DNA from: Clostridia bacterium
Lineage (GTDB): Bacteria > Bacillota > Clostridia > Oscillospirales > CAG-272
Length of the DNA stretch: 64,000 nucleotides
Assembly (NCBI GenBank): GCA_017473865.1
Contig: JAFUJB010000006.1
Location: 1-64,000, forward strand
Direction: 5' to 3'
Position numbers and translations under genes: made by a program. A model generated the notes under the pieces. It was not told the DNA's origin. It saw only the letters and a program-made list of their open reading frames with translations, and did no database searches. Of the stretch, positions 18,700 to 27,794 are shown in pieces. The first letter of the stretch is position 1. Every line of letters begins with the position of its first letter.

Positions 18700-19899
18700 A
18701 TGGAAGCTTATACAGTAAAAAAAGACGTTACCTCCGAAAAAGTTATCGTTGTTGACGATATGATCCTTACGACCGATATGCCCACTACCGCAGGCTCAAA
18801 AATGCTCGAAGGCTATATGAGCTTGCTTGAATCTGAAGCTCTCACCCGCCTCAAAAATAACGGCTATGCCGTTGGCGGCAAAGCTGACGTAGGCGAATTT
18901 GCATTCGACCTCCTCGGCGAATCAAGCTGCAGAGGCGCTATTATCGAAAACGGCGTACTTAAAAATGCAGCCGCAGAAATAATAGGCTCAGGAGATGCTG
19001 TCGCATCTCTCTGCCTTGACGTAAACGGCTACGTCCGCCGTTCCGCAGCACAGAACGGTCTCGTAAGCGTTAAATCCACCTACGGCACGGTTTCCCGTTA
19101 CGGCACAGTTCCCGTAGCTTGTTCGGGCGAAACGGTAAGTATTCTTGCAAACAGTGCCGACACTTGCTTGGATATGCTTGATTCTATCGCCGGCCACGAC
19201 GACAAGGACGGCACAAGCCTTGACGATTCAAAATGCGCTTTGCTCAAAAAAGATGCAGAATTTACACCCGTAAAACGTGTTGCGGTCATTACTTCTATGA
19301 AAAAAGGCATCGACGAAGGCGTATCTGCAAAAATTGAAAGCGCAGTAAACACCCTTAAGGCAAACGGTGTTGAAGTTGTTGAGATCGAAAATGAGCTTAT
19401 CGCTTCTTCAAGAGCCGCTTGGAACGTACTTATGTGCGCAGAGCTCTGCAACAACGTTTCCCGCTATGACGGCGTAAAATACGGCTACAGAGCGCAGAAC
19501 TTCATAGGGCTCGACGAGCTCTATACAAACAGCCGTACCGAAGCCTTCGGCGAGCTGCTTAAAAAAGCAATTATCTTCGGTTCAGAAACACTTTCTACCG
19601 AAAACTATATGAAAGTATACGACAAGTGTCTCAGAACTCGCAGAGTTATCGTTGAAGAATTTGCAAAACTATTTGGCGAATACGACGCTGTTGTTATTCC
19701 CGCTTGCTCGACTCTCGAATATAAGGAAGAAACACTTTCAAACAAACATATCGCTTTTGAAGAAAACTTTTATACAGCTCCCGCATCTATAACGGGTCTT
19801 CCCGTAGTAGTTTGCGGCGGCATACAGCTTATAGGCAAGGCATTCTCCGAAAAAGCCCTGCTCGATATTGCAAAAACGTTGGAAAAGGGGGGCAACTGA
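18700..19899 (+). CDS. gatA: GatA-like protein with the amidase catalytic triad lost
   Basis: 399 residues; GatA is normally about 485. The frame is open throughout and aligns end to end with GatA (MPTTAGSKMLEGY, VKSTYGTVSRYGT, ARYDGVRYGY-like VSRYDGVKYGYRAQN, GGIQLIGKAF), but the glutaminase site is gone. KDN with the catalytic Lys reads DDM (about 19-21); the GGSSGGS loop with the cis-Ser is replaced by ENGVLKNAAA (83-92); and the nucleophile of DTGGSIR is Tyr111 in DVNGYVRR. About 45 N-terminal residues are also missing. GatA normally hydrolyses Gln and channels ammonia to GatB. This copy should not do so; it may serve as a scaffold while GatB uses free ammonia. Strong GGAGG site. Confidence 0.87.
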   Translation: MEAYTVKKDVTSEKVIVVDDMILTTDMPTTAGSKMLEGYMSLLESEALTRLKNNGYAVGGKADVGEFAFDLLGESSCRGAIIENGVLKNAAAEIIGSGDAVASLCLDVNGYVRRSAAQNGLVSVKSTYGTVSRYGTVPVACSGETVSILANSADTCLDMLDSIAGHDDKDGTSLDDSKCALLKKDAEFTPVKRVAVITSMKKGIDEGVSAKIESAVNTLKANGVEVVEIENELIASSRAAWNVLMCAELCNNVSRYDGVKYGYRAQNFIGLDELYTNSRTEAFGELLKKAIIFGSETLSTENYMKVYDKCLRTRRVIVEEFAKLFGEYDAVVIPACSTLEYKEETLSNKHIAFEENFYTAPASITGLPVVVCGGIQLIGKAFSEKALLDIAKTLEKGGN

Positions 19900-19900
19900 T

Positions 19901-21343
19901 ATGAAATACGAAACGGTCATCGGTCTTGAGGTTCACGTTGAACTCGCCACAGACTCAAAGATTTTCTGCTCTTGCTCGGCTCACTCCTACGGCGCTGACC
20001 CTAACTCCCACGTTTGTCCCGCCTGTTGCGGTATGCCCGGTATGCTTCCCATCGTTAACAAAAGAGTCGTTGACTTCGGTATGAAAGCCGGTCTTATGCT
20101 TAACTGCGACATTAACCGCGTTACAACGTTTGACAAAAAGAGCTATTACTATCCCGACCTTCCTGCAGCATACCAGACAACACAGTGGTTTGCTCCCGTT
20201 GCTGTAAACGGCCTTGTCGAGATTGAAACCTCAAAGGGCAAGAAGAACATACGTATCAAGCAGATACACATGGAAGAGGACGCAGGTAAGCTTGTTCACG
20301 ATATAAGAGAAGATACGACTCACGTTGACTTCAACAGAACAAGCGTACCGCTTATTGAAATCGTAAGCCAGCCCGACCTTTCAAGCGCCGAAGAAGTTGA
20401 AGCATATCTTGAAAGACTTAAAAACCTCCTCCGTTATGCAAAGGTAGCCGAATGTGAAATGGCGCATGGCACTATGCGTTGCGACGTTAACCTTTCCGTG
20501 CGCCCCGAAGGCAGCGATAAGCTCGGTGTGCGCGCCGAAATGAAGAATATGAACTCTATTGAAGCCATTAAACGCGCGATAGAATATGAAACAGCAAGAC
20601 ACATTGACGCTATTGAAAACGGTACGGAAGTTCTTAAGCAGGAAACAAGACGTTGGGACGACATTAAGGGTAAGAGCTATGCGATGAGAACAAAGGAAAC
20701 CGCAGGCGACTACCGCTACTTCCCCGATCCTAACGTAATGCCCGTCGTTATCGACGACGAGTGGTTCGACCAAATCAAAAACAGCCTCCCCGAATTCCCC
20801 GAGGTTAAGAAAGAACGCTACATCAACGAATACGGCCTCGGCGAATATGACGCTGAACAGCTTACAAAGAGTATTGCTCTCTGCGAATGCTTTGAAGGCG
20901 CATACAAAGTATGTAACAGCGCAAAAGATGCGGCAAACTGGATGATCTCCGAAATTATGAGCACGCTTAATACAAGAAAAATGACCTACGATATGCTTAC
21001 ACTTGACGGTGCATCTCTCGGAAAGCTCATTCTTCTCGTTACGGGCGGCAAAGTCGGCAGAGCAAACGCAAGAAAAATTCTTTCTGCTATGTTTGATGAC
21101 TCGACTATCGATCCCGAAAAGTATGCTGAGGAAAACGGTTTCGTTATGTCGAACGACACGGGCGCTGTCGAAGCTGTAATTAAAGCAGTTGTTGACAACG
21201 ATCCCAAGTCTGTTGCAGACTATAAGGGCGGTAAAGAAAAGGCTCTTATGGCTCTGTTCGGCAAGTGTATGAAAGAGCTCAAAGGCAACTGCGACCCGCA
21301 GACGCTCAGAAAGCTTCTTATCGAATACGTTGACAAAATATAA
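19901..21343 (+). CDS. gatB: GatB, Asp/Glu-tRNA amidotransferase subunit B
   Basis: 480 residues from the ATG at 19901, one base after the gatA stop, with AAAAGGGGGG upstream; the frame extends further 5' inside gatA but without homology. All family features are present: GLEVHVEL, a Cys4 zinc site (FCSCS and CPACCG), YYYPDLPAAYQ, IHMEEDAGK, the cradle domain and the C-terminal YqeY-like tail domain. GatB phosphorylates misacylated Asp-tRNA-Asn (or Glu-tRNA-Gln) with ATP and amidates it. No sign of decay, in contrast to GatA. Confidence 0.95.
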   Translation: MKYETVIGLEVHVELATDSKIFCSCSAHSYGADPNSHVCPACCGMPGMLPIVNKRVVDFGMKAGLMLNCDINRVTTFDKKSYYYPDLPAAYQTTQWFAPVAVNGLVEIETSKGKKNIRIKQIHMEEDAGKLVHDIREDTTHVDFNRTSVPLIEIVSQPDLSSAEEVEAYLERLKNLLRYAKVAECEMAHGTMRCDVNLSVRPEGSDKLGVRAEMKNMNSIEAIKRAIEYETARHIDAIENGTEVLKQETRRWDDIKGKSYAMRTKETAGDYRYFPDPNVMPVVIDDEWFDQIKNSLPEFPEVKKERYINEYGLGEYDAEQLTKSIALCECFEGAYKVCNSAKDAANWMISEIMSTLNTRKMTYDMLTLDGASLGKLILLVTGGKVGRANARKILSAMFDDSTIDPEKYAEENGFVMSNDTGAVEAVIKAVVDNDPKSVADYKGGKEKALMALFGKCMKELKGNCDPQTLRKLLIEYVDKI

Positions 21344-21347
21344 TATA

Positions 21348-21378
21348 AAGAGTGTGTGCTCCGCACACACTCTTTTTT
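21348..21378 (+). terminator. Terminator of aspS-gatCAB
   Basis: 11-bp stem AGAGTGTGTGC / GCACACACTCT with a TCC loop followed by a T run, 5 bp after the gatB stop. Confidence 0.9.
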
Positions 21379-21665
21379 GTGGCACATACAGTCAGGAGCT
21401 TCGCTCCCTAACCCACACTTAAGCCCCTTTTTGAAAAAACGGGCTTAAGAATCCCGAAAAACTTTACTATACGGCTTATGCAAATCTAAGTTGCAAGGCG
21501 AGGCTCGGGACGGGACGTCGAGGTCGCAGTCCCCTACCAATTAGACATTATTGTCTCCGCAAACACATAGGTCGTGCGGCGTTGCCGCCTTTGCCTACTT
21601 TCTTTCCTTAAAAGAAAGTAGGTTGCAAAGTTTTTGACCCACTTTTTTCAAAAATTGGGATGCTT
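21379..21665. repeat. Mosaic intergenic repeat block
   Basis: Holds CAGTCAGGAGCTTCGCTCC, TTTTTGAAAAAACGGGCTTAAG, a CCTACCAATTAGACATTATTG core, GTCGTGCGGCGTTGCCGCC and CCTTAAAAGAAAGTAGG. No gene between the convergent gatB and pyrophosphatase genes. Confidence 0.8.
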
Positions 21666-21671
21666 CTGCAA

Positions 21672-21703
21672 AAAAACACTCTGTGAATACACAGAGTGTT
21701 TTT
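21672..21703 (-). terminator. Terminator of the pyrophosphatase gene, likely bidirectional
   Basis: 14-bp perfect stem AAAAACACTCTGTG / CACAGAGTGTTTTT with a four-base loop, a few bases beyond the hppA stop on the minus strand. A and T runs flank both sides. Confidence 0.85.
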
Positions 21704-21707
21704 CTAT

Positions 21708-23807
21708 TTAAAATATACTGAACTTAATTACAAGTGCCGCAAATACAACAGATACCATTGAAAGAAGCTTGATAAGAATGTTAATTGAAGGACCCGACGT
21801 ATCTTTAAAAGGATCGCCTACGGTGTCGCCGACGACCGCTGCCTTGTGTTCTTTACTACCCTTGCCGCCGCCTACAGCGCCGCTTTCAATATACTTCTTT
21901 GCGTTATCCCAAGTACCGCCTGCGTTTGACATAAAGATTGCAAGAAGAAATCCGGTTGCAGTAGAGCCTGCAAGCATACCTACGACGCCTTTATAACCAA
22001 GCACAAGACCAACAACAACAGGAACTACGATTGCAACAACTGTGGGTACAATCATTTCTTTCAAGCTTGCCTTTGTGCAAAGGTCAACGCATGATTTATA
22101 ATCGGGTTCGCCCTTTCCGTCCATAAGTCCGGCTATCTGCTTAAACTGACGGCGAACTTCAACAACGACAGACTGCGCAGCCTTACCTACTGAGCTCATT
22201 GTAAGAGCAGAGAAAAGGAAGGGCAGGCAAGCACCAATAAACAAACCTACGAGAACAAGGGGATCCATTACATCAAATTTGAGGTCAACACCTTCGCCGC
22301 CGAGAGTCTTAATCTTGTCGATATAAGAAGCAACGAGAGCGAGGGCAGTAAGAGCAGCCGAACCGATCGCAAAGCCTTTACCTGTTGCAGCCGTTGTGTT
22401 ACCGAGAGAGTCAAGAGCGTCTGTTCTTTCTCTTACTTCGGGGTCAAGCTCTGCCATCTGCGCTATACCGCCTGCATTATCCGCAACGGGACCGTATGCG
22501 TCTGTCGCAAGAGTAATGCCCAGTGTTGAAAGCATACCGACTGCTGCCAAAGCTATGCCGTAAAGACCAAAGCTTGCCGATGAAGCACCGCCGCATACGA
22601 AATATGCAACGAGAATACAAATACCAACGATAACAATCGGAATAACTGTTGAAAGCATACCAAGGCTTACGCCTTCAATAATAATGGTTGCCGAACCCGT
22701 TTCACTCGACTTTGCGAGCTTCTGTGTGGGCTTGTATGTATCTGACGTATAATATTCTGTAGCCTTACCGATAAGTACGCCTGCAATAAGACCTGCGAGT
22801 ATTGCAAAATAGAACTTAAAATCGCCCTTGCCAAGTACAAGATAAGTAAGAGGAGCAGCGAGAATCGCAATCATTATCGCGCTGAAGTTTGTACCTCTGC
22901 TCAGTGCCTTAAGGAGCTGAGATTGATTTGTATCTTCGCCCGTTCTTACAAGGAAAGTACCAATGATTGACGTAATAATACCGACAGCGGCAATAATGAG
23001 AGGAAGAGCCATTGCCTTCATTTCTCCAAAAGCCGCAACGCCGAGAGCCGACGCCGAAATAATCGAGCCTACGTACGATTCATAAAGGTCAGCACCCATA
23101 CCTGCAACGTCGCCTACGTTATCGCCTACGTTGTCTGCAATAACCGCGGGGTTACGCGGGTCGTCCTCAGGGATACCTGCTTCAACCTTACCGACAAGGT
23201 CGGCGCCTACGTCTGCCGCCTTCGTAAAGATACCGCCGCCAACTCTTGCAAAAAGCGCCATTGACGATGCACCCATACCAAAGGTAAGCATTGCGCCAGT
23301 AATTGCGGCAGGGTCAAGCTTTGCAAAATATTTAAGTATAATAAACCAAGCAGAAATATCGAAAAGTCCAAGACCTACGACTGTAAATCCCATAACCGAG
23401 CCTGCCGAGAAGGCAACTCTGAGACCTTTGTTAAGGCTTTCTCTGCAAGCGTTTGCCGTTCTGCTGTTTGCGAGCGTTGCTATCTTCATTCCAACAAAAC
23501 CCGAGAGAGCTGAGAAAAATCCGCCCGTTACAAATGCAAAAGGTACGAACTGGGAAAGCAAACCGAATGCCGCCATCAAGCAAAGAACAACGAACATTCC
23601 TGCAAAAAATACGCCTACTACTTTGTACTGTCTCTTAAGATATGCGCCGGCACCGTCTCTGATCCACTGGGAAAGCTGCTTCATTCTGTCTGTACCTTCG
23701 GAGAAGCTCAGGATCTTTTTTGACATAATAAATGCAAATGCCAAAGCTATCAATGAAACTACAAGCGTAATAATCGGTAAATAGCCGTCTATTATCTTTT
23801 CTAACAT
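21708..23807 (-). CDS. hppA: Membrane-bound ion-translocating pyrophosphatase
   Basis: 699 residues from the ATG at 23807; an ATG four codons earlier (23819) contains the GGAGGG ribosome site and is therefore rejected. About 16 membrane helices. The pyrophosphate site is intact: KAADVGADLVGKVEAGIPED, DNVGDNVGDVAGMGADLYES and the C-terminal VVGDTVGDPFKDTSGPS. It couples pyrophosphate hydrolysis to H+ or Na+ export. The segment GNTTAATGKG has Ala where K+-independent enzymes have Lys, so it belongs to the K+-dependent class; whether it pumps Na+ or H+ I cannot tell. Monocistronic, with its own promoter and terminator. Confidence 0.95.
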   Translation of the reverse strand: MLEKIIDGYLPIITLVVSLIALAFAFIMSKKILSFSEGTDRMKQLSQWIRDGAGAYLKRQYKVVGVFFAGMFVVLCLMAAFGLLSQFVPFAFVTGGFFSALSGFVGMKIATLANSRTANACRESLNKGLRVAFSAGSVMGFTVVGLGLFDISAWFIILKYFAKLDPAAITGAMLTFGMGASSMALFARVGGGIFTKAADVGADLVGKVEAGIPEDDPRNPAVIADNVGDNVGDVAGMGADLYESYVGSIISASALGVAAFGEMKAMALPLIIAAVGIITSIIGTFLVRTGEDTNQSQLLKALSRGTNFSAIMIAILAAPLTYLVLGKGDFKFYFAILAGLIAGVLIGKATEYYTSDTYKPTQKLAKSSETGSATIIIEGVSLGMLSTVIPIVIVGICILVAYFVCGGASSASFGLYGIALAAVGMLSTLGITLATDAYGPVADNAGGIAQMAELDPEVRERTDALDSLGNTTAATGKGFAIGSAALTALALVASYIDKIKTLGGEGVDLKFDVMDPLVLVGLFIGACLPFLFSALTMSSVGKAAQSVVVEVRRQFKQIAGLMDGKGEPDYKSCVDLCTKASLKEMIVPTVVAIVVPVVVGLVLGYKGVVGMLAGSTATGFLLAIFMSNAGGTWDNAKKYIESGAVGGGKGSKEHKAAVVGDTVGDPFKDTSGPSINILIKLLSMVSVVFAALVIKFSIF

Positions 23808-23861
23808 ATTACCCTCCATAAAAATTCGGAAGTAGATTTTATACCGTTTTTGGTAACTTTA

Positions 23862-23890
23862 ATTTTACAAAAAAAAGATGCTATTGTCAA
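23862..23890 (-). promoter_or_regulatory. Sigma-A promoter of hppA
   Basis: On the minus strand TTGACA (23885-23890), 17 bp, TAAAAT (23862-23867). It sits about 55 bp before the start codon. The rest of the gap 23820-24059 shows nothing else I can support. Confidence 0.72.
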
Positions 23891-24059
23891 TATTCTTTTA
23901 AGTATTTTGTGCCCTTTTTTGATTATTTTTACATTTTTAATGTTAAAGGTGTATCACATTAACAAAATTATGTTAATATTTACATTTTGTTACAAGCAGG
24001 AAAATGTTCTTTCTCAAAAAGAGCGGGAATTTCATTTTTCTCATCTTACACTTGATCTA

Positions 24060-24773
24060 TCATTCTATCTCGGGATAATAATCAAAAATAAACTTTACAA
24101 TATCCATTGGATTTTCAATAAATACGTCAAACCCGATTACGCACTGCAGTGCCTCCGCAAAATAAAGATACATACAGCCGCCGCTAAGCTTTACCCTGAA
24201 ATCCCTGTAAATTACATCGGGATGATCGGGCTTATTCGTTCTGATAAGCCTTTTCACCAAAGAGCAAAGGCTCGTATAAAACTCATATTCCTCTGCCGAG
24301 CGCAAAGTAAGCTCAACCGAGTCTTTGGCGTTTTTCAGCAAGTACATCGTAGTCGAAAACGCGGTGCTGTTCATTTCCTTCGCCTTTATAGACGCACCCA
24401 GCTTTCGCCACCCCTTTACCTTTATATATAAATAAGGCTCGTCGGAATTTTTCGGCAATTCGGTAATTCTGTTTCGCGGAACCGTGTTACAGCTTATAAC
24501 TTCTGCGTAATATTTTATGCCGCTCATATTTTTAAATATACTCTTTGACTGATAGATAGCGACGTATTTTACCGGCATTTCGCAGTTAACAAGCTGAGAC
24601 ATAGGGATATGGTAAAACTTCTTGTGAATAAGCGTATTAAACTGATGCTTGTTACGCACGACACCTACAAGAACGTTGCGTTCTTTGAAACGAGTATCGA
24701 CTTGTCCGACGTCGTTTTCAACCAAAACACCGCGCGCGAAAAAGTCTTTCAGTCTCTTAAAATCGACCGCCAT
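24060..24773 (-). CDS. Conserved protein of unknown function
   Basis: 237 residues, soluble, basic and aromatic-rich, no signal peptide. I do not recognise a named family. Visible features: a central beta-rich stretch (VKYVAIYQSK, GIKYYAEVISCNTVPRN, EPYLYIKVKGWRKL) that recalls PUA/EVE-like small barrel folds, and a C-terminal mixed region. It has its own promoter and a GGGGAG ribosome site, and stands alone between hppA and a repeat block, so context gives no hint. The overlapping plus-strand frame is a shadow. Confidence 0.7.
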   Translation of the reverse strand: MAVDFKRLKDFFARGVLVENDVGQVDTRFKERNVLVGVVRNKHQFNTLIHKKFYHIPMSQLVNCEMPVKYVAIYQSKSIFKNMSGIKYYAEVISCNTVPRNRITELPKNSDEPYLYIKVKGWRKLGASIKAKEMNSTAFSTTMYLLKNAKDSVELTLRSAEEYEFYTSLCSLVKRLIRTNKPDHPDVIYRDFRVKLSGGCMYLYFAEALQCVIGFDVFIENPMDIVKFIFDYYPEIE

Positions 24774-24806
24774 TTTCCCACTCCCCTAACAGTTTTCTTT
24801 TAAAAA

Positions 24807-24835
24807 ATTATATCATACACATTTAACAAAATCAA
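24807..24835 (-). promoter_or_regulatory. Sigma-A promoter of the unknown protein gene
   Basis: Minus strand TTGATT (24830-24835), 17 bp, TATAAT (24807-24812), followed by the GGGGAG ribosome site of the gene starting at 24773. Confidence 0.68.
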
Positions 24836-24859
24836 TAGAGAAAAAACGACAGAAAAAAA

Positions 24860-25285
24860 GAAAACGCTTTCGCATTTTGCGCCCACGGCGCAGGGCAACT
24901 TGGTTTAATTAATCAATATTGTTTCCGGATATTTATAAGTCCGTGTGCGCGGGGCGCACCCCTGAAACCCTCCCGCTTTTTGAAAAAAGCGGGGCAAAAA
25001 CTTTGCAACATTGGTTTATCTAAACATTATTGTTTCCGCAAACCTAATGTTGTAGGGTTTATTTGCCCCGTATCGCTTTAAACGGGGCGTCGAGGACGTC
25101 GCCCCCTACCAATTAGGCAATATGGCCTCTGCAAACCCATAGGTCGTGCGGCGTTGCCGCCTTTGCCTACTTTCTTTCAAAAAATAAAGTGGGAGGAGCA
25201 AGCCCCTCCCCTACCATTATTTAATATTGCTTCTGCAAACCCATATGCCCTGCCGCGTGGCGGCCTTTCCTTAAAAGAAAGTAAG
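24860..25285. repeat. Mosaic intergenic repeat block
   Basis: Carries GAAAACGCTTTCGCATTTTGC, CCCGCTTTTTGAAAAAAGCGGG (hairpin), two ATTATTGTTTCCGCAAACC cores, the GGGGCGTCGAGGACGTCGCC module that is the reverse complement of the 92-bp unit at position 1, and GTCGTGCGGCGTTGCCGCC. No gene. Confidence 0.8.
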
Positions 25286-25290
25286 TGTAG

Positions 25291-26580
25291 TTATTTTGTT
25301 TTGGCTGCTTCGAGTTTTGCTTTACGTCTGTGTTTGACGTGGTCAGGCATAGGCTTAATTTCTCCGGCCGCCTGAAGTGCTTTTCTCGTAAGCAACGGAC
25401 CAAACAGTTCATATATCAATACTGCAAACAGAGTTATGTTTCTGATAAGGTTTCCCTGCTCGCCAAGCGCCATTGCAGTTGCGCACATTCCTAAGGCTAC
25501 GCCTGCCTGCGGGAACAGCGTAACACCGAGATACTTGCATATCTGCGGTTCGCATTTCGTCGCCTTTGTGCTTACGTATGTTCCGTAATACTTGCCCAAG
25601 CATCTGAACGCAATATATACAACGCCCACAACTACGATTGCCCAGTCAGCAAACACGCCAAGCTCAAGTTCTGCGCCCGATACTACGAAAAACAATGCAA
25701 ACAAAGGCGAAGTCCATTTATCCGATGCCGCCATAAGATCGTGCGAAAGAGGACATATATTACAAAATACCGTGCCCAGCATCATACATACGAGCAATGA
25801 CGAGAACTGAATATGTACAGGCCCTATATGGAAATTAATCATCGAAAGCGATGCTGTCAAAAACACAATGCCAATGGTAAGGTTAAGTCTGTTCGTGTTT
25901 GAGTTAAACAGCTTTTCAAGCTGTGTAAGCACCCAACCCATTATCGCGCCCAGGATAAGCGAACAAACAATCTCGATAATCGGGTTAACTATAATCGAAA
26001 TAAGGTCGACCGAGCCCACAATAAGCGTTTTTGCTATACCGAACGATACCGCAAATACAATAAGACCGACAGCGTCGTCAAGTGCAACGATGGGCAAAAG
26101 AAGCTTTGTTAAAGGGCCTTCCGCCTTGTACTGACGTACGACCATAAGCGTAGCCGCGGGAGCGGTAGCCGTCGCAATCGCGCCAAGCGTCAAAACCTGA
26201 GGCAGTGCAAGCTTGTCGGGCATTAAAAGGTGAAGACCAAAAAGCGCCAGATCAACAAAAAGCGTTGCAACCAGAGCCTGAACGACACCTACGACAAGCG
26301 CCTGCTTTCCCGTCTTTTTCAAATCTTCCAATCTGAATTCGTTACCGATTGAAAACGCAATAAATCCTAAAGCAACCTCAGACACCAAAGCAAGTGCCGA
26401 AACCGCTTCGTGCGAGTCAAATCCAAGTCCGTGTATACCAAGCTGACCTAAGCAGTAAGGACCGATAAGCACACCGGCGATAAGATATGCCGTTACTGAC
26501 GGAAGCTTCAAAGGTTTGAAAAGCCTTGTCATAAGAAGCCCCGCTACAAGAGCTACTGATACTGATAACAGTATTGCCAT
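25291..26580 (-). CDS. CPA2-type cation/proton antiporter
   Basis: 429 residues with about 12 membrane helices. The first 380 residues form a Na+/H+ exchanger domain: LKLPSVTAYLIAGVLIGPY, ATATAPAATLMVVRQY, and the paired acidic residues in IVALDDAVGLIVF that bind the ion. The C terminus is a short basic tail without a TrkA-N or USP domain. It exchanges Na+ or K+ for protons at the cell membrane. Monocistronic with its own promoter; repeats lie on both sides. Confidence 0.9.
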   Translation of the reverse strand: MAILLSVSVALVAGLLMTRLFKPLKLPSVTAYLIAGVLIGPYCLGQLGIHGLGFDSHEAVSALALVSEVALGFIAFSIGNEFRLEDLKKTGKQALVVGVVQALVATLFVDLALFGLHLLMPDKLALPQVLTLGAIATATAPAATLMVVRQYKAEGPLTKLLLPIVALDDAVGLIVFAVSFGIAKTLIVGSVDLISIIVNPIIEIVCSLILGAIMGWVLTQLEKLFNSNTNRLNLTIGIVFLTASLSMINFHIGPVHIQFSSLLVCMMLGTVFCNICPLSHDLMAASDKWTSPLFALFFVVSGAELELGVFADWAIVVVGVVYIAFRCLGKYYGTYVSTKATKCEPQICKYLGVTLFPQAGVALGMCATAMALGEQGNLIRNITLFAVLIYELFGPLLTRKALQAAGEIKPMPDHVKHRRKAKLEAAKTK

Positions 26581-26633
26581 TTTTATTTCATCTCTTTTTC
26601 TGTATTATTTATGTAATTTATACACAAGTTTGA

Positions 26634-26662
26634 ATTATATCACACTTTTTGGTTAATTACAA
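26634..26662 (-). promoter_or_regulatory. Sigma-A promoter of the antiporter gene
   Basis: Minus strand TTGTAA (26657-26662), 17 bp, TATAAT (26634-26639). Confidence 0.65.
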
Positions 26663-26719
26663 TAGTTTTTTGATTTTATTTTTAGTCAATATTTACAGAA
26701 GCATAATAGTCGTTTTTTG

Positions 26720-27210
26720 CATTTTCTGCAGCTTGCCCTAACCGCAGTTCAGCAAACCTATGTTGCAAGGTTTATTTGTCCGGCTTCGCTTTGAATGGAC
26801 AGTCGGGGACGCCTGTCCATTCAAATTAGGCAATATTGTCTCTGAAAACCCATAGGTCGTGCGGCGTGGCGGCCTTCGCCTATTTTCTTTCTAAAAAGAA
26901 AACGGGAGGAGCAAGCCCCTCCCGCTTCGTTTTTGTACAAAATATGTATGCCGTAGGGGCGGATTCTATATCCGCCCGTTTTTTGTATTTCGGGAGCATA
27001 TGGAATGCTCCCCTACAAATTAGGCAATATTGTTTCCACAAGCCCATAACCCTCTCCGTCAACCTTCGGTTGCCACCTCTCCCGTAGGGCGAGGCTTAAA
27101 TGCCTCCGCAGGCCCATGTTGCAAGGTTTCTTTGCCTACTTTCTTTCCTTAAAAGAAAGTAGGTTGCAAGTTTTTTGCCAAGCTTTTTTTCAAAAAAGCG
27201 GGGGCAAGGG
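26720..27210. repeat. Mosaic intergenic repeat block
   Basis: Two CAAATTAGGCAATATTGT cores (about 26821 and 27016), GTCGTGCGGCGTGGCGGCC, AGGGGCGGATTCTATATCCGCCCG-type hairpin sequence near 26956, CCTTAAAAGAAAGTAGG and AGCTTTTTTTCAAAAAAGCGGGG. It separates the antiporter promoter region from the end of the TIR-kinase operon. Frames here (26836-27087, 27116-27400) are repeat or shadow. Confidence 0.78.
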
Positions 27211-27218
27211 TTCTTGGC

Positions 27219-27764
27219 TTATTCCTGCGTTTTTGGCGTTTCTTCCTGCTTTACGGGTTCTTTTGCAGGAACAGGTGCAACTTCAGACTTCGGAACTGCG
27301 TTCGTATTCTGTGCTACGGGAACAACCGGCGCTTTTACTTCGCTTTCGGGGTCTCTCAGCTTGTTGTTTATCTGTATGGTGTTCTTTACAAGAAGTATAA
27401 ACAACATAGCCGCTTCAAACACAAGTCTGATCAGAATGGGGCCGAGAATCATAAGCAATATTCCTGCCCAGCCGTACCAACGCGTTACATACTCCGTATC
27501 GCCGAAGAATCTTGGTGCTTTAATTACCAAGAACGACATAAAGAAGCCTGTTACAACACAAGTAACCGTCGAAAGAAGATAAAGGAATCTTACGATTGAC
27601 TCAATAAGAAGTCCTCTGAAATTAAAAATGTCATTGAGCGCTCTCGCGAAGCCCTTGAGCTTGTCGCGCTTTTTGTCCGGCACTACTGCTATTGCAAGTA
27701 CAATAGTTAGCACCAACGTTACGATCACTGAAAGACCGACTAGGATAATGGGATACATATTCAT
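27219..27764 (-). CDS. DUF4282-like membrane protein, last gene of the conflict operon
   Basis: 181 residues. An N-terminal helix (6-28), then two further membrane helices in a DUF4282-like block (FNFRGLLIESIVRFLYLLS, GWAGILLMILGPILIRLV, FILLVKNTIQINNKL) and a Pro/Glu/Lys-rich cytoplasmic tail. DUF4282 proteins are small membrane proteins of unknown role. GGAGG ribosome site, 30 bp after the TIR-kinase stop. Its place at the end of the operon suggests a membrane partner or effector for the kinase; that is inference. Confidence 0.75.
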   Translation of the reverse strand: MNMYPIILVGLSVIVTLVLTIVLAIAVVPDKKRDKLKGFARALNDIFNFRGLLIESIVRFLYLLSTVTCVVTGFFMSFLVIKAPRFFGDTEYVTRWYGWAGILLMILGPILIRLVFEAAMLFILLVKNTIQINNKLRDPESEVKAPVVPVAQNTNAVPKSEVAPVPAKEPVKQEETPKTQE

Positions 27765-27794
27765 AATAAAAACCTCCTAAGTTTTTATGATTTT

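Noticed and set aside
18700..19899. Frameshift as the reason for the odd GatA
   Set aside because: The frame is open and similar to GatA before, between and after the lost motifs, and spacing to gatC and gatB is normal; substitution and shortening explain it better.
23850..24431. 193-codon plus-strand frame
   Set aside because: Overlaps the hppA promoter and the antisense of the gene at 24060-24773, which has better ribosome site and protein-like composition.
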